Counted from the stretch's first letter, positions 33,203 through 42,474 are shown. The stretch is DNA of 64,000 nt from PGYR01 sp046290495 (GCA_046290495.1 JBKAGT010000006.1:186001-250000); one strand, 5' to 3'. Notes: a model not told the origin generated them from the sequence alone. A program made the numbers and translations.

Positions 33203-33937
33203 ATGTTAAAAAAAATAATCCTATTCAGTTTAGCCCTTTTTATCTATTCTTGCGGGTCAGATAATCCAACAAATTCAGGTGATGATACTTTTGATATTGG
33301 AATCGCCGAAAACAAAGAGTGGATTTATGACAGAATTTATGACCCGAATATAGATTCAATCCGATGGGTAATGTTTTTAGAAGAATCTACAGATAGTACT
33401 AAAATCTTTAAGACATATAGCCTTCCTAATGGAATGACTATAGAAACGGCTAATGAATACGGTAATTTTGGATATTTAATTATTGATGAAAACAATATAT
33501 ATATTCACAGAGATGGTTTTGGCAGCCACTATTACGCAGGTCGATATTGGAAAAAAGAATTTTATGTAAAGTATTTTTCTGTTGATACTGAAAGTTGGGC
33601 AATTTTGGAGGATGAAAATGATACAACTTATCAATCTGGACTTTATGAAAAATTCTATATAGAATTAAAAGGTGAAAATTTAGGTAGTTCTATTATAAAC
33701 TTTGATGGAAAAGATAGGAAATCTATTACTTCGAGAGTAACTACTAAAATAAGAAGAGTAACTAAGTATCCTGAGGAAGAGCCTTATGAAGACAGAGAAA
33801 AAAACATAGTCGAAATGACGGTTATTGACGGCATTGGTGTTTATGAAATTGATTCTGAATTTATCAAATATCCACACGATTCAGATTCGATAGCTAGTAA
33901 AAGTAGAATGAAATTGATTGAGTATAGGGAAAAGTGA
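33203..33937 (+). CDS. Unknown lipoprotein, 244 residues
   Basis: The protein has a lipobox ending IYSC at residue 17, followed by GSDNPTNSGDD, a hydrophilic Asn/Asp-rich linker. The rest is beta-rich (EWIYDRIYDPNIDSIRW, ENNIYIHRDGFGSHYYAG) and probably forms one soluble domain facing the periplasm or the surface. No family was recognised. It is a single gene, divergent from the YCF48 gene, with a gap of about 240 bp before the acyl-CoA operon. Confidence 0.65.
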   Translation: MLKKIILFSLALFIYSCGSDNPTNSGDDTFDIGIAENKEWIYDRIYDPNIDSIRWVMFLEESTDSTKIFKTYSLPNGMTIETANEYGNFGYLIIDENNIYIHRDGFGSHYYAGRYWKKEFYVKYFSVDTESWAILEDENDTTYQSGLYEKFYIELKGENLGSSIINFDGKDRKSITSRVTTKIRRVTKYPEEEPYEDREKNIVEMTVIDGIGVYEIDSEFIKYPHDSDSIASKSRMKLIEYREK

Positions 33938-34125
33938 GAGGGGATAAATCAACAGATTCATGGGGTAATGAGGATTTAAGTTGAAGAGTTTATTCAACCT
34001 TAAAGATTTATATACAGCAATTGTAAATTCCTATTTCCATGCTAAAAAGTAACAATTAATCTTTAAAATCACTAATATACCAAATAAAATCCACTTCTCC
34101 CCACAATATAATTTTAACGCCCCTA

Positions 34126-34166
34126 ATTCGTATATTTGTAATTGTTTGAATGAACCAAATACGAAT
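34126..34166 (+). promoter_or_regulatory. Candidate promoter and operator of the acyl-CoA operon
   Basis: TATATTTG at 34131-34138 fits the TAnnTTTG -7 element of Bacteroidota-type promoters, 36 bp before the PaaG ATG. It overlaps an inverted repeat ATTCGTAT (34126-34133) and ATACGAAT (34159-34166), which could bind a TetR/GntR-type acyl-CoA regulator. No clear -33 element is seen. Confidence 0.45.
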
Positions 34167-34174
34167 ACAATTAT

Positions 34175-34951
34175 ATGGATAATATATTCTTCGAAATTCA
34201 AAGTGGTGTGGCAGGAATCACACTCAACCGACCCGATAAACTCAACAGTTTCAACCGAGCTATGTCGCTCGAACTAATCTCCGCTCTGGAGCAAGCAGAG
34301 GGTGATGACAGCGTACGCGCTATATTGCTGACTGGTGCTGGGCGTGGCTTTTGTGCTGGGCAAGACCTATCGGAAGCAGTAGGCGATGATGCTTATGAAA
34401 TTGAGGACATAATAGAAAAGCAATACAACCCAATAGTTAAGCTGTTGCGTGGTATAGAAAAGCCAATCGTTTGTGCTGTCAACGGTGTGGCGGCTGGTGC
34501 TGGTGCCAATATTGCATTCGCTTGCGATATTACTATTGCCTCTTCCGATGCTAAGTTTATTCAGTCATTCGCTGCTATTGGGCTCATTCCTGATTCTGGT
34601 GGTACTTTCTATCTGCCACGTATGATTGGTATGCAAAACGCTGCGGCACTGATGATGACTGGCGACAGAGTAACGGCTGACAGAGCGAAAGAGCTTGGAT
34701 TGATATACGACACTGCCCCAGCTGAGAAGTTAATGGAAAACACCACAGAGTTAGCTCAGAAGTTAGCACTGATGCCGACTAAGGGAATAGGGCTAACAAA
34801 AAGAGCACTAAATGAGTCGATGAGTAACAGCTTCGACGAACAGCTTCACTTAGAGCAAAAATTGCAAAAAGAAGCGAGCGAAAGCTATGATTATAACGAA
34901 GGTGTAAGCGCATTTTTAGAAAAACGTAAACCAAATTTTAAAGGAAAATAG
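34175..34951 (+). CDS. paaG: Enoyl-CoA hydratase/isomerase, PaaG-like
   Basis: The 258-residue crotonase-fold protein shows the oxyanion-hole motifs GAGRGFCAGQDL (about 56-67) and VNGVAAGAGANIA (about 104-116). It has the PaaG-type active-site segment IGLIPDSGGTFYLPR, where an Asp replaces the second catalytic Glu of true hydratases. It therefore probably isomerises 1,2-epoxyphenylacetyl-CoA to oxepin-CoA or shifts double bonds in unsaturated acyl-CoAs. It heads an operon: four bases separate its stop from the aminopeptidase gene. A PaaZ gene 14 kb away supports a phenylacetate role, but the ring epoxidase genes are not in view. Confidence 0.82.
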   Translation: MDNIFFEIQSGVAGITLNRPDKLNSFNRAMSLELISALEQAEGDDSVRAILLTGAGRGFCAGQDLSEAVGDDAYEIEDIIEKQYNPIVKLLRGIEKPIVCAVNGVAAGAGANIAFACDITIASSDAKFIQSFAAIGLIPDSGGTFYLPRMIGMQNAAALMMTGDRVTADRAKELGLIYDTAPAEKLMENTTELAQKLALMPTKGIGLTKRALNESMSNSFDEQLHLEQKLQKEASESYDYNEGVSAFLEKRKPNFKGK

Positions 34952-34955
34952 ATAA

Positions 34956-36398
34956 ATGAGTAAGTTTAAATTAGAGATAAAGAAAGTAGATACCCCATGT
35001 CAGAAAAAACCATCAATTTACTTGGTGAACAGTGCTGACGACGTGAAAGCAGAACTAACTGATTCGCAATTAGAATACGTAAAAGCACAATTTGAAGAGA
35101 ATAATTCAGCTACTTTTAATAGTGGCGAAAAGGTAATTATTGTAGAAAAGAAAGTTAAGAAAGATGAAAACCATTTGGAGTTAGAAGAGGCAAGAAAGAC
35201 CGCTTACAACACATTAACAGCACTAAACTCAATGAAGCAAAAAAGTGCTTGTGTTGTGAACAAATGTAATGATAATGACTACGCGTTGGCTTACGTAGAA
35301 GGCATAGTACTTGGTAATTACCAATTCTTGAAATACTTCAAAGATGCAGAAAAACGCAAGAATACATTCGAAAAAGTATGCGTATTTGCAGACATTAGCG
35401 AAGAGCAATTGAATGAATTGAGAAATGTATCTGAGAGCGTTTACGAAGCAAGAACACTTGTTAATGAGCCATTGTCATACCTAACTGCCGAAGAGCTTTC
35501 GAGCGAAATTGGTAGAATTAGCAAGAAGGCAGGATTCTCTTTTGAATACTTCGACAAAGCAAAAATTGAAGAACTTGGTATGGGTGGTTTGCTTGCAGTG
35601 AACTACGGAACTCCGAACCCTCCGACATTCAACATTATGGAATGGAAGCCAGAAAATGCAGTCAATAGCAAACCTATAGTATTAGTTGGTAAGGGAGTTG
35701 TGTATGATACTGGTGGACTTAGTTTGAAGCCAACAAAAGGGTCTATGGATTCAATGAAAGCAGATATGGGTGGAGCTGCCGCAGTAGTTGGAGCTATGGC
35801 TTCAGTTGCATCTAATGAGCTGCCATTACACATTGTTGGACTTGTTCCTGCTACAGAAAACAGACCAGACGGCTTAGCTTATGCTCCTGGTGATGTAATT
35901 AAGATGATGAGCGGACTGACTGTAGAGGTGCTAAACACCGATGCTGAAGGTCGTATGATATTGGCTGACGCTCTTCACTATGCTAAGCAATATGAACCAG
36001 AATTAGTGATTGATTTGGCAACTCTAACAGGTGCTGCTGCAATAGCTATTGGTCGCCAAGGTGTTGTGGCTATGGGTAATGCTGCTGACGAAGAGTTCAC
36101 TGAGCTGAAAAAATCAGGCGACGATGTATTCGAAAGAATAGCGCAATTCCCATTCTGGGATGACTATTCTGAGCTGCTAAAATCGGACATTGCAGATTGC
36201 AAAAACATTGGCGGCAGAGAAGCTGGTGCTATAACTGCAGGTAAGTTCTTAGAGCAATTCACGGATTATCCTTATATACACTTAGACATAGCTGGTCCAG
36301 CGTTTATTGATGCACCGAGTAGCTACAGAACTAAGGGCGGTACTGGTGTTGGAGTTCGTTTGCTTTATAATTTCTTGAAGAATAAATCGAGTAAGTAA
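34956..36398 (+). CDS. pepA: Leucyl aminopeptidase, M17 family
   Basis: The 480-residue protein is a full-length M17 metallopeptidase. The C-terminal catalytic domain has the metal-ligand and lysine motifs VGKGVVYDTGGLSLKP and MKADMGGAAAV, and the family signature NTDAEGRMILADALHYA, all intact. The N-terminal domain is the usual divergent regulatory part. It should remove N-terminal residues from peptides in the cytoplasm as a zinc/manganese hexamer. It is unusual in being placed between two acyl-CoA metabolism genes with gaps of 4 and 2 bases, indicating one transcript. Confidence 0.93.
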   Translation: MSKFKLEIKKVDTPCQKKPSIYLVNSADDVKAELTDSQLEYVKAQFEENNSATFNSGEKVIIVEKKVKKDENHLELEEARKTAYNTLTALNSMKQKSACVVNKCNDNDYALAYVEGIVLGNYQFLKYFKDAEKRKNTFEKVCVFADISEEQLNELRNVSESVYEARTLVNEPLSYLTAEELSSEIGRISKKAGFSFEYFDKAKIEELGMGGLLAVNYGTPNPPTFNIMEWKPENAVNSKPIVLVGKGVVYDTGGLSLKPTKGSMDSMKADMGGAAAVVGAMASVASNELPLHIVGLVPATENRPDGLAYAPGDVIKMMSGLTVEVLNTDAEGRMILADALHYAKQYEPELVIDLATLTGAAAIAIGRQGVVAMGNAADEEFTELKKSGDDVFERIAQFPFWDDYSELLKSDIADCKNIGGREAGAITAGKFLEQFTDYPYIHLDIAGPAFIDAPSSYRTKGGTGVGVRLLYNFLKNKSSK

Positions 36399-36400
36399 TT

Positions 36401-37570
36401 ATGTTAGACAACAATTCAATCATTGGAGTAATCGGCTCAGGTACAATGGGTCGCGGTATTGCACAAATAGCTGCAACCGAAGGACACAAAGTAGTTCTTT
36501 ACGACGTGCACGAAGAGGCAATTGCCAGTGCAAAAGCATCGCTAAACAAGATTCTGAACCGATTAGTAGAAAAAGAAAGAATAACAGAAGACAATTTGAA
36601 TGATATTCTTGGCAATATCCAATTCACAAACTCATTAGAAGATGCAAAGGATTGTAACTTAGTTGTAGAAGCAATAGTAGAAAAATTGGACATCAAGAAA
36701 AAGGTGTTCGTTGAGTTAGAAAAGTTGACGGCTGATGGAACCGTATTGGCATCCAATACCTCGTCACTATCTATCGCATCGATTGCTGGTGCATTGCAAA
36801 ACCCAGAGAATTTCTTGGGTATTCACTTCTTCAATCCAGCACCGCTTATGCCGTTGGTAGAGATTATTCCATCGTTTATCACTGCTGATGAGGTGACTAA
36901 ATCTTCACGCAAGTTGGTTGACGATTGGAAGAAAGTAACCGTAATAGCAAAGGACACACCTGGCTTTATAGTCAACCGTGTTGCTCGTCCTTTCTATGGC
37001 GAAGCAATGAGAATATACGAAGAAGGAATTGCCGACATACCGACTATCGACTGGGCTATGAAGGAGATCGGTGGCTTCCGTATGGGGCCATTCGAACTAA
37101 CTGACTATATCGGTCACGATGTGAACTATGCTGTAACAGAAACAGTATTCGAGCAGTTTTACTACGACCCAAGATTCAAGCCAGCACTATGCCAAAAGCG
37201 ATTAGTTGAGGCAGGATTCTTAGGAAGAAAATCTGGTCGTGGGTTCTATGATTACCGCGATGGTGCGATAAATCCAGAGCCAAACAAAGATGAAGAGTTA
37301 GGCAAGCAGATATTCGAGAGAATATTGGCAATGCTTATCAACGAAGCAGCCGATGCTGTCCACATGAACGTAGCGACTGCTGACGATGTGGAACTTGCAA
37401 TGACCAAGGGTGTGAACTATCCAAAAGGATTGCTCCACTGGGCAGACGAGCTTGGTATTGACTATGTGGTTAACATATTAGAAGGATTGCAAGAAAGCTA
37501 CGGAGAGGACAGATACCGCACTAACTTTTTACTCAAGAAAATGAACAAAAACAATAGCAAATTCTATTGA
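36401..37570 (+). CDS. 3-hydroxyacyl-CoA dehydrogenase, PaaH/Hbd-like
   Basis: The 389-residue protein has an NAD-binding Rossmann domain (GVIGSGTMGRGIAQIAA at about 9-25) and the active-site segment LGIHFFNPAPLMPLVEIIP. Its first 3HCDH C-terminal domain (DTPGFIVNRVARPFYGEA) is followed by a second one (ERILAMLINEAADAV to YPKGLLHWADELG). It is longer than simple Hbd (about 285) and shorter than PaaH with a full tandem (about 475-500). It oxidises 3-hydroxyacyl-CoA with NAD in beta-oxidation or phenylacetate breakdown. It starts two bases after the aminopeptidase gene, and its stop overlaps the next gene's TTG start. Confidence 0.88.
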   Translation: MLDNNSIIGVIGSGTMGRGIAQIAATEGHKVVLYDVHEEAIASAKASLNKILNRLVEKERITEDNLNDILGNIQFTNSLEDAKDCNLVVEAIVEKLDIKKKVFVELEKLTADGTVLASNTSSLSIASIAGALQNPENFLGIHFFNPAPLMPLVEIIPSFITADEVTKSSRKLVDDWKKVTVIAKDTPGFIVNRVARPFYGEAMRIYEEGIADIPTIDWAMKEIGGFRMGPFELTDYIGHDVNYAVTETVFEQFYYDPRFKPALCQKRLVEAGFLGRKSGRGFYDYRDGAINPEPNKDEELGKQIFERILAMLINEAADAVHMNVATADDVELAMTKGVNYPKGLLHWADELGIDYVVNILEGLQESYGEDRYRTNFLLKKMNKNNSKFY

Positions 37571-38382
37571 AAAATCTGATTAGAATATTGGCATTATCTT
37601 CCGTGGTTTTGCTCTTCGGTTTCTCATGTAGCAGCCAAGAAAAGACTACGGAAGACACTACTCAGTCGAAACCAAAACCGACTCCTACAGCGGTAAAATA
37701 CCCAGGGTATGAAATTGTAGAAGTGCTTCCCCACGATAGCACCTTGTTCACACAAGGACTACTCTTCCACGATGGTCATCTGTACGAAAGTGGCGGAATG
37801 CGAGGACAATCTCGATTGGTTCGTTACGCACCGGGCGAAGAGATAGAGCAATCGAAACAGATGAGTAGAAGTATATTTTCTGAAGGAATAGCATTGCTCA
37901 ACGGCAAGATATATATGCTTACTTACACTTCTGGTAAGTGCCTGGTATTTGACCAAAAGACATTCGAGTTAGTTGAAGAATATAGTTATCTCGGTCAGGG
38001 ATGGGGACTGGAAACAGATGGCGAAAAGCTATACATGACCGACGGAAGCTCGGTGATTAAGGTAATCAACCCTACCAACTTTAGCATAGAGTCCACAATC
38101 AGCGTAAAAATAAACGGCAATAAATTAGAATACCTCAACGAGTTGGAATACATAGATGACTATCTGTTTGCCAATGTATGGCAACGTGCAGAGATAGTAA
38201 AAATTGATATAAAGACTGGCAATGTAGTCGCTGCTTACAATATGTCCGAGTTGATAGAAAGAGTGATGTACAACCCTGCAATAGACGTACTCAACGGCAT
38301 TGCCTATGACAAATCTGAAGATGTATTCTACCTAACGGGTAAGCTGTGGCCTAAACTTTTCAAGGTGAAGTTGGGAAGTTAA
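37567..38382 (+). CDS. Glutaminyl-peptide cyclotransferase, lipoprotein
   Basis: The 271-residue protein starts at a TTG that overlaps the upstream stop (TTGA) and has a lipobox ending FGFSC at residue 21. The mature part is a five-bladed propeller glutaminyl cyclase of the plant/bacterial type: EVLPHDSTLFTQGLLF, LYESGGMRGQSRL, LYMTDGSSV, LNELEYIDDYLFANVW and LNGIAYDKSEDVFYLTGKLWPKLF are family motifs. It converts N-terminal Gln to pyroglutamate in the periplasm. At least five signal peptidase substrates in this window have Gln at the predicted mature N-terminus, so its clients are in view. No special link to the acyl-CoA genes of the operon is evident. Confidence 0.9.
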   Translation: MKNLIRILALSSVVLLFGFSCSSQEKTTEDTTQSKPKPTPTAVKYPGYEIVEVLPHDSTLFTQGLLFHDGHLYESGGMRGQSRLVRYAPGEEIEQSKQMSRSIFSEGIALLNGKIYMLTYTSGKCLVFDQKTFELVEEYSYLGQGWGLETDGEKLYMTDGSSVIKVINPTNFSIESTISVKINGNKLEYLNELEYIDDYLFANVWQRAEIVKIDIKTGNVVAAYNMSELIERVMYNPAIDVLNGIAYDKSEDVFYLTGKLWPKLFKVKLGS

Positions 38383-38386
38383 CCAA

Positions 38387-40372
38387 CTAAGTTATCTGCT
38401 TATTGAAATTCTCAATATCTTCCTGCTTACCTGATACATAGAGAATATCTCTGCAAAGAATCTTCTCATCTGGTGTTATGTTTTCCATTAACTTATCTTT
38501 TCTATTTATCGCCAAAAGATTTATACCATAGTTTGCTCTTAGATTGGAATCTGATATAGATTTCCCAATCAACTTACCACTATCTTTTATGACTCTTAGT
38601 GAAGTGATATTAAACTCAGGATGTTTAGTTGGTTTGTAAGTTACAGGAAGCTCTTTCGTGTTCTGGAATATATCGTAATTATCAGAGCGAATCTTTTCAA
38701 CAAATTGAGCAATCTCATCTTCTGGAACTAGGAAGTTATGCAACACACGTGAGAATATCTCTACAGATGTTTCAAACTCTTCTGGTATAACTTCATCCGC
38801 TCCCAATGCTAGTAATTCACTGGTCTCTTTCACATATCTGGTACGTACTACCATATAGATTGAAGAAGAGAACTCACGAATGTTAGTAGTAATTGCCTTC
38901 GTTGCCTCTGGGTCAGATATAGCAATCACTACAGCACGTGCTTTATTTAGATTTACTGTTTCTAATATATGTGGCTCGGCAGCATCACCAAATATAATTG
39001 GTATCCCATTTTTCTTTTCTCTAATTACAGTTTCAGGATTTAACTCTATTGCTATATAGGGGATATTACTAAAGTGAGCTGCCTTTGCTAAGTTCGAACC
39101 ATTTATACCATACCCAATAATTACCAAATGATCATCCAGATGTTCTGTTTGTACATCGTCATTGTTTTCTTGAGGTTGTTTCGCTTGGTTAGTCATAACC
39201 TTTGCTACTTTCGTAGCTAAGAATTTATCTGCAATATCCTCAGCAAACATAATTACAAAAGGAGTAAGCAACATCGACACAATGGAAACAGCTAAAAAAT
39301 ATTGGTTTGTCTCTGGAGATAGTAAATCATACTCTATTCCTACCTTTGATAATATGAATGCGAATTCACCCACTTGGAATAACGATAGTCCAGTGATTAG
39401 TATAGTTCTAGGTGAGTATTTTAGCACAGCTACTGCTATAGAGCCAACTGCTGATTTTACAATTAAAACCGCAAGAACTATTAATAGAATAATTGCAGCA
39501 TTCTCTAAAAAGAATGTTACGTCCAAAAGCATACCTACTGAAATAAAGAAGAAACTTGTAAATAGCTCCCTGAAAGGGAGAATGATGCTAGTTGCTTGAT
39601 GACTATACTCTGATTCAGAAATAATTAGTCCTGCTAAAAATGCACCTAATGCCAAGGATAATCCTGCTTCCGAGGTTAAGAATGCAACCACAAAACAAAT
39701 AGCTATAGTTGTCATTAGGAATAGTTCTTTGCTACGTGTTTTTGCTACTGAGTGCATTAGCTTTGGTACTATATATCTAGCACTTATTATTGTGATTGCT
39801 ATTACTATACCGGTCTTTAGCAATAGACTCAATATGCTCATTGTAACGTTGTCTGATTGCCCTGCAATAATTGGGGTGAATAGCATCATTGGTACAACAA
39901 TGATATCTTGGAATATCAGTATTGCTAATGCATTCCTACCTTGAGGGGAGTTGATTTCGTTCCTATCTTGGAATACCTTTAGTACAATTGCTGTACTTGA
40001 TAGTGAGAATAAGAACCCTACGAAAACAGATTCTTTCCAGCTGTATCCCAACAAATAGTAAGTAAGTCCAGATAGTAAAATCATTATGCCAACTTGGAGT
40101 GAACCACCGATGAATACAGTCTTCTTGATGGAAGCCAGCTGTTTTAGCGATAGTTCCATACCTATTACAAACAATAGTAATATTACTCCAATCTCAGAGA
40201 TTATCTCTATTTGTTCTACGTTATTGACTAAACTAAGACCGAACGGACCTATAACGATTCCTGTTACCAAAAAACCCAATATCGAAGGTAGTTTTAGTCT
40301 TTGAAGCACAAAAACTATCACAACTGAGAATCCTAATAAAATGAGTATATCTTGTAAAATTGGAAGGTGCAT
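38387..40372 (-). CDS. CPA2-family cation/proton antiporter with RCK domains
   Basis: The 661-residue protein has twelve or so transmembrane helices of the Na_H_Exchanger type (starting LPSILGFLVTGIVIGPFG, with FLFSLSSTAIVLKV and GAFLAGLIISES). A TrkA_N Rossmann domain (about 418-530, VIIGYGINGSNLAKAA) and a C-terminal TrkA_C domain (about 585-655) follow, with ILYVSGKQEDIENF at the end. This is the KefB/YbaL architecture: potassium or sodium efflux in exchange for protons, controlled by nucleotide binding to RCK. It faces the cyclase gene tail to tail with 4 bp between stops. A glutathione-type partner flavoprotein was not found beside it. Confidence 0.92.
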   Translation of the reverse strand: MHLPILQDILILLGFSVVIVFVLQRLKLPSILGFLVTGIVIGPFGLSLVNNVEQIEIISEIGVILLLFVIGMELSLKQLASIKKTVFIGGSLQVGIMILLSGLTYYLLGYSWKESVFVGFLFSLSSTAIVLKVFQDRNEINSPQGRNALAILIFQDIIVVPMMLFTPIIAGQSDNVTMSILSLLLKTGIVIAITIISARYIVPKLMHSVAKTRSKELFLMTTIAICFVVAFLTSEAGLSLALGAFLAGLIISESEYSHQATSIILPFRELFTSFFFISVGMLLDVTFFLENAAIILLIVLAVLIVKSAVGSIAVAVLKYSPRTILITGLSLFQVGEFAFILSKVGIEYDLLSPETNQYFLAVSIVSMLLTPFVIMFAEDIADKFLATKVAKVMTNQAKQPQENNDDVQTEHLDDHLVIIGYGINGSNLAKAAHFSNIPYIAIELNPETVIREKKNGIPIIFGDAAEPHILETVNLNKARAVVIAISDPEATKAITTNIREFSSSIYMVVRTRYVKETSELLALGADEVIPEEFETSVEIFSRVLHNFLVPEDEIAQFVEKIRSDNYDIFQNTKELPVTYKPTKHPEFNITSLRVIKDSGKLIGKSISDSNLRANYGINLLAINRKDKLMENITPDEKILCRDILYVSGKQEDIENFNKQIT

Positions 40373-40470
40373 TGGGTCTAATGATATTTTGATTTATATT
40401 TGAATGCAAATTTACTAAACAATATATAAAGAATATTGAATAAAGATTTTATTGAATAAGATTTCAAGAA

Positions 40471-41526
40471 ATGCATAATAAAATATACGAGACAATTATA
40501 ATAGGTGGAGGACAAGCGGGACTCTCCATGGCCTATTTCCTTAGAAGAAGCAAAATTGATTATCTAATTCTAGATGACTCTGAAGTGCCAGGTGGTGCTT
40601 GGAGTAGAACTTGGGATAGTTTGAAGCTTTTTTCTCCTTCAGAATTTAGCTCGCTTTCTGGTTGGAGAATGCCTAAATCCGAGAATGAATATCCTACTAA
40701 AGATGAGTTCATCAATTACCTTACAGAATATGAGAAGAAATATGAAATTCCTATTCACAGACCAGCAAGAGTTGATACTGTTATTAAGAAAGGTGGCTAC
40801 TTTGAAATTAGTACTAATCAAGGAATATACAAATCTCTTACTTTAGTTAGTGCAACTGGAACAGCCCAATGTCCTTTTATACCAGAATACCCCAACCAAT
40901 CTGAGTTTGCAGGTGAACAAATTCACTCAGTGGACTATAGAACACCAATGGACTTTGCTGGGCAAAAAGTTTTAATAATAGGAGGTGGAAACTCTGGGGC
41001 TCAGATACTAGCAGAGATATCTTTGGTGGCAGATGCAAAGTGGGTCACTCTAACGGAGCCGAATTTTCTACCAAAGGAAATAGATGGAAGATATTTGTTC
41101 AATCAGGCAACGGCCAAATATCAGCAAATGCTAAAAGGTGAAAAAACTGAGCAAAGAAAGGCAAGTTTGAGTGATATAGTTAAGGTAGAATCTGTGCGAG
41201 ATGCAGAGAAGAGAGGTGCATTGGGTTCGGTTAGACCTTTTAAAGAATTTTACTCTGATGGTGTAGTCTGGGGTGATGGTGAAAAAGAAGCTTTCGATAC
41301 AGTTATATGGTGTACTGGATTCAAAGCAAATTTAGAACACCTGAAATCATTAGAGATTGTTAATAATCGGAGAGTGAGAACCAAAGGAACTCAATCAGTA
41401 GAGGTAGAAGGGTTGTGGCTAGTTGGATATGGTAACTGGACTGGATATGCCTCTGCAACAATCTATGGGGTTGGTAAAACAGCTAGAGAAACAGCGAAGC
41501 AGATAGAACACTATTTACAGAAATGA
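40471..41526 (+). CDS. FAD/NAD(P)-dependent oxidoreductase, CzcO/flavin-monooxygenase-like
   Basis: The 351-residue protein has two dinucleotide-binding motifs, IIIGGGQAGLSMAYFLR (about 8-24, FAD) and VLIIGGGNSGAQILAEI (about 168-184, NADPH). It also has GGAWSRTWDSLKLFSPS and a late CTGFKANLEHL, the typical pattern of single-component flavin monooxygenase-like proteins such as CzcO/TrkA-type oxidoreductases. It is predicted cytoplasmic. The substrate is unknown and may be a hydrophobic ketone or amine, or a redox role in ion stress given the neighbouring antiporter. It is divergent from the antiporter gene with about 100 bp between. Confidence 0.88.
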   Translation: MHNKIYETIIIGGGQAGLSMAYFLRRSKIDYLILDDSEVPGGAWSRTWDSLKLFSPSEFSSLSGWRMPKSENEYPTKDEFINYLTEYEKKYEIPIHRPARVDTVIKKGGYFEISTNQGIYKSLTLVSATGTAQCPFIPEYPNQSEFAGEQIHSVDYRTPMDFAGQKVLIIGGGNSGAQILAEISLVADAKWVTLTEPNFLPKEIDGRYLFNQATAKYQQMLKGEKTEQRKASLSDIVKVESVRDAEKRGALGSVRPFKEFYSDGVVWGDGEKEAFDTVIWCTGFKANLEHLKSLEIVNNRRVRTKGTQSVEVEGLWLVGYGNWTGYASATIYGVGKTARETAKQIEHYLQK

Positions 41527-41622
41527 GTAAGTGCTTAATATCGAAATGGTAAGGAAACATTCTCATTATTTTTTGCGTATAATTCGTAATAATTTTTCTC
41601 TAAATTTTTAACAGGAGTTAAT

Positions 41623-41943
41623 ATGCACATGTCAAACACGCCCACAGTACCGGGATTTGAAATAGTAGAAACACACGGCTTAGTTCGTGGAAATATAGTA
41701 AAGACTAAACATATTGGTCGTGACTTCATGGCTGGTATCAGAAATATAGTTGGTGGTGAAGTCGGGAGTTATACCCAAATGCTAACAGAGGCACGCGAAC
41801 AAGTATTGGACAGAATGTGCAATGATGCCAGACAAATGGGTGCTAACGCGATTGTTAATGTTAGGTTCGCAACTAGTGCTATTGGACAAGGTATGGCCGA
41901 GTTACTAGTTTACGGTACTGCAGTAAAGGTAGAAAAGAAATAA
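41623..41943 (+). CDS. YbjQ/UPF0145-family protein
   Basis: The 106-residue protein carries the YbjQ signature: VRGNIVKTKHIGRDFMAGIRNIVGGEVGSYTQMLTEAREQVLDRM, then GANAIVNVRFATSAIGQGMAELLVYGTAV. The fold is a small homo-oligomeric domain annotated as heavy-metal binding, but no function has been shown. Two in-frame ATGs (41623 and 41629) are possible starts. It lies about 100 bp after the oxidoreductase gene and 15 bp before a small membrane-protein gene, so a two-gene transcript is likely. Confidence 0.9.
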   Translation: MHMSNTPTVPGFEIVETHGLVRGNIVKTKHIGRDFMAGIRNIVGGEVGSYTQMLTEAREQVLDRMCNDARQMGANAIVNVRFATSAIGQGMAELLVYGTAVKVEKK

Positions 41944-41958
41944 TTACTTGAGGATAGA

Positions 41959-42321
41959 ATGTATAAATTAATATTATCAATATTTGGTCTTTTAATTGGT
42001 GGTGGAATACTGCTATTTACTCTAAGAGTGCCAAATGCGACTGCCGAAAATACTGTTACTGTGAAAGGAAAAGTAGTAAATATATATGAAGCAGGTGTAA
42101 AAGATGTAGTCTTCAAACTAGAAGGCGATGATATTTCTTACTATGTCAACCGTGGGTTAGAAAATGGACTAGATATCAATCAGCTGAAAAAAGAATACTT
42201 AAATTTAGATATTACACTAACTTATATTGAGCATAATCAACTGCTTCATTCACTTATAGATAATAGACACCTAGCAAAAGTAGAAGCAAACAATGATGTA
42301 GTTTACAGTGAAATGCCTTAG
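41959..42321 (+). CDS. Small single-pass membrane protein
   Basis: The 120-residue protein has one N-terminal transmembrane helix (LILSIFGLLIGGGILLFTL) and an extracytoplasmic beta-rich domain of about 95 residues (VTVKGKVVNIYEAGVKDVVFKLEGDDISYYVNRGLENG). That domain resembles an OB-fold, as used for small ligand binding. The family is not named. It starts 15 bp after the YbjQ gene and ends at the duplicated terminator 42350-42389. Confidence 0.6.
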   Translation: MYKLILSIFGLLIGGGILLFTLRVPNATAENTVTVKGKVVNIYEAGVKDVVFKLEGDDISYYVNRGLENGLDINQLKKEYLNLDITLTYIEHNQLLHSLIDNRHLAKVEANNDVVYSEMP

Positions 42322-42349
42322 TTGGAATTAGAACACTTAAAAATCAAAC

Positions 42350-42389
42350 AAAAAACCTGCACCAAAGCTAATTGATGCAGGTTTTTCAT
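42350..42389 (+). terminator. Terminator, first copy of a 40-bp repeat
   Basis: AAAAACCTGCA (42351-42361) pairs with TGCAGGTTTTT (42376-42386), followed by CAT. The whole 40-bp sequence including loop is identical to 43821-43860. Confidence 0.85.
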
Positions 42390-42474
42390 ATTTTAAGATA
42401 TTTCTCTATATTAAGATAGTAACAGTTTTAATTATCATTAACATGAGCAAAAAGTTAAAAAGAAAGTATACAAA

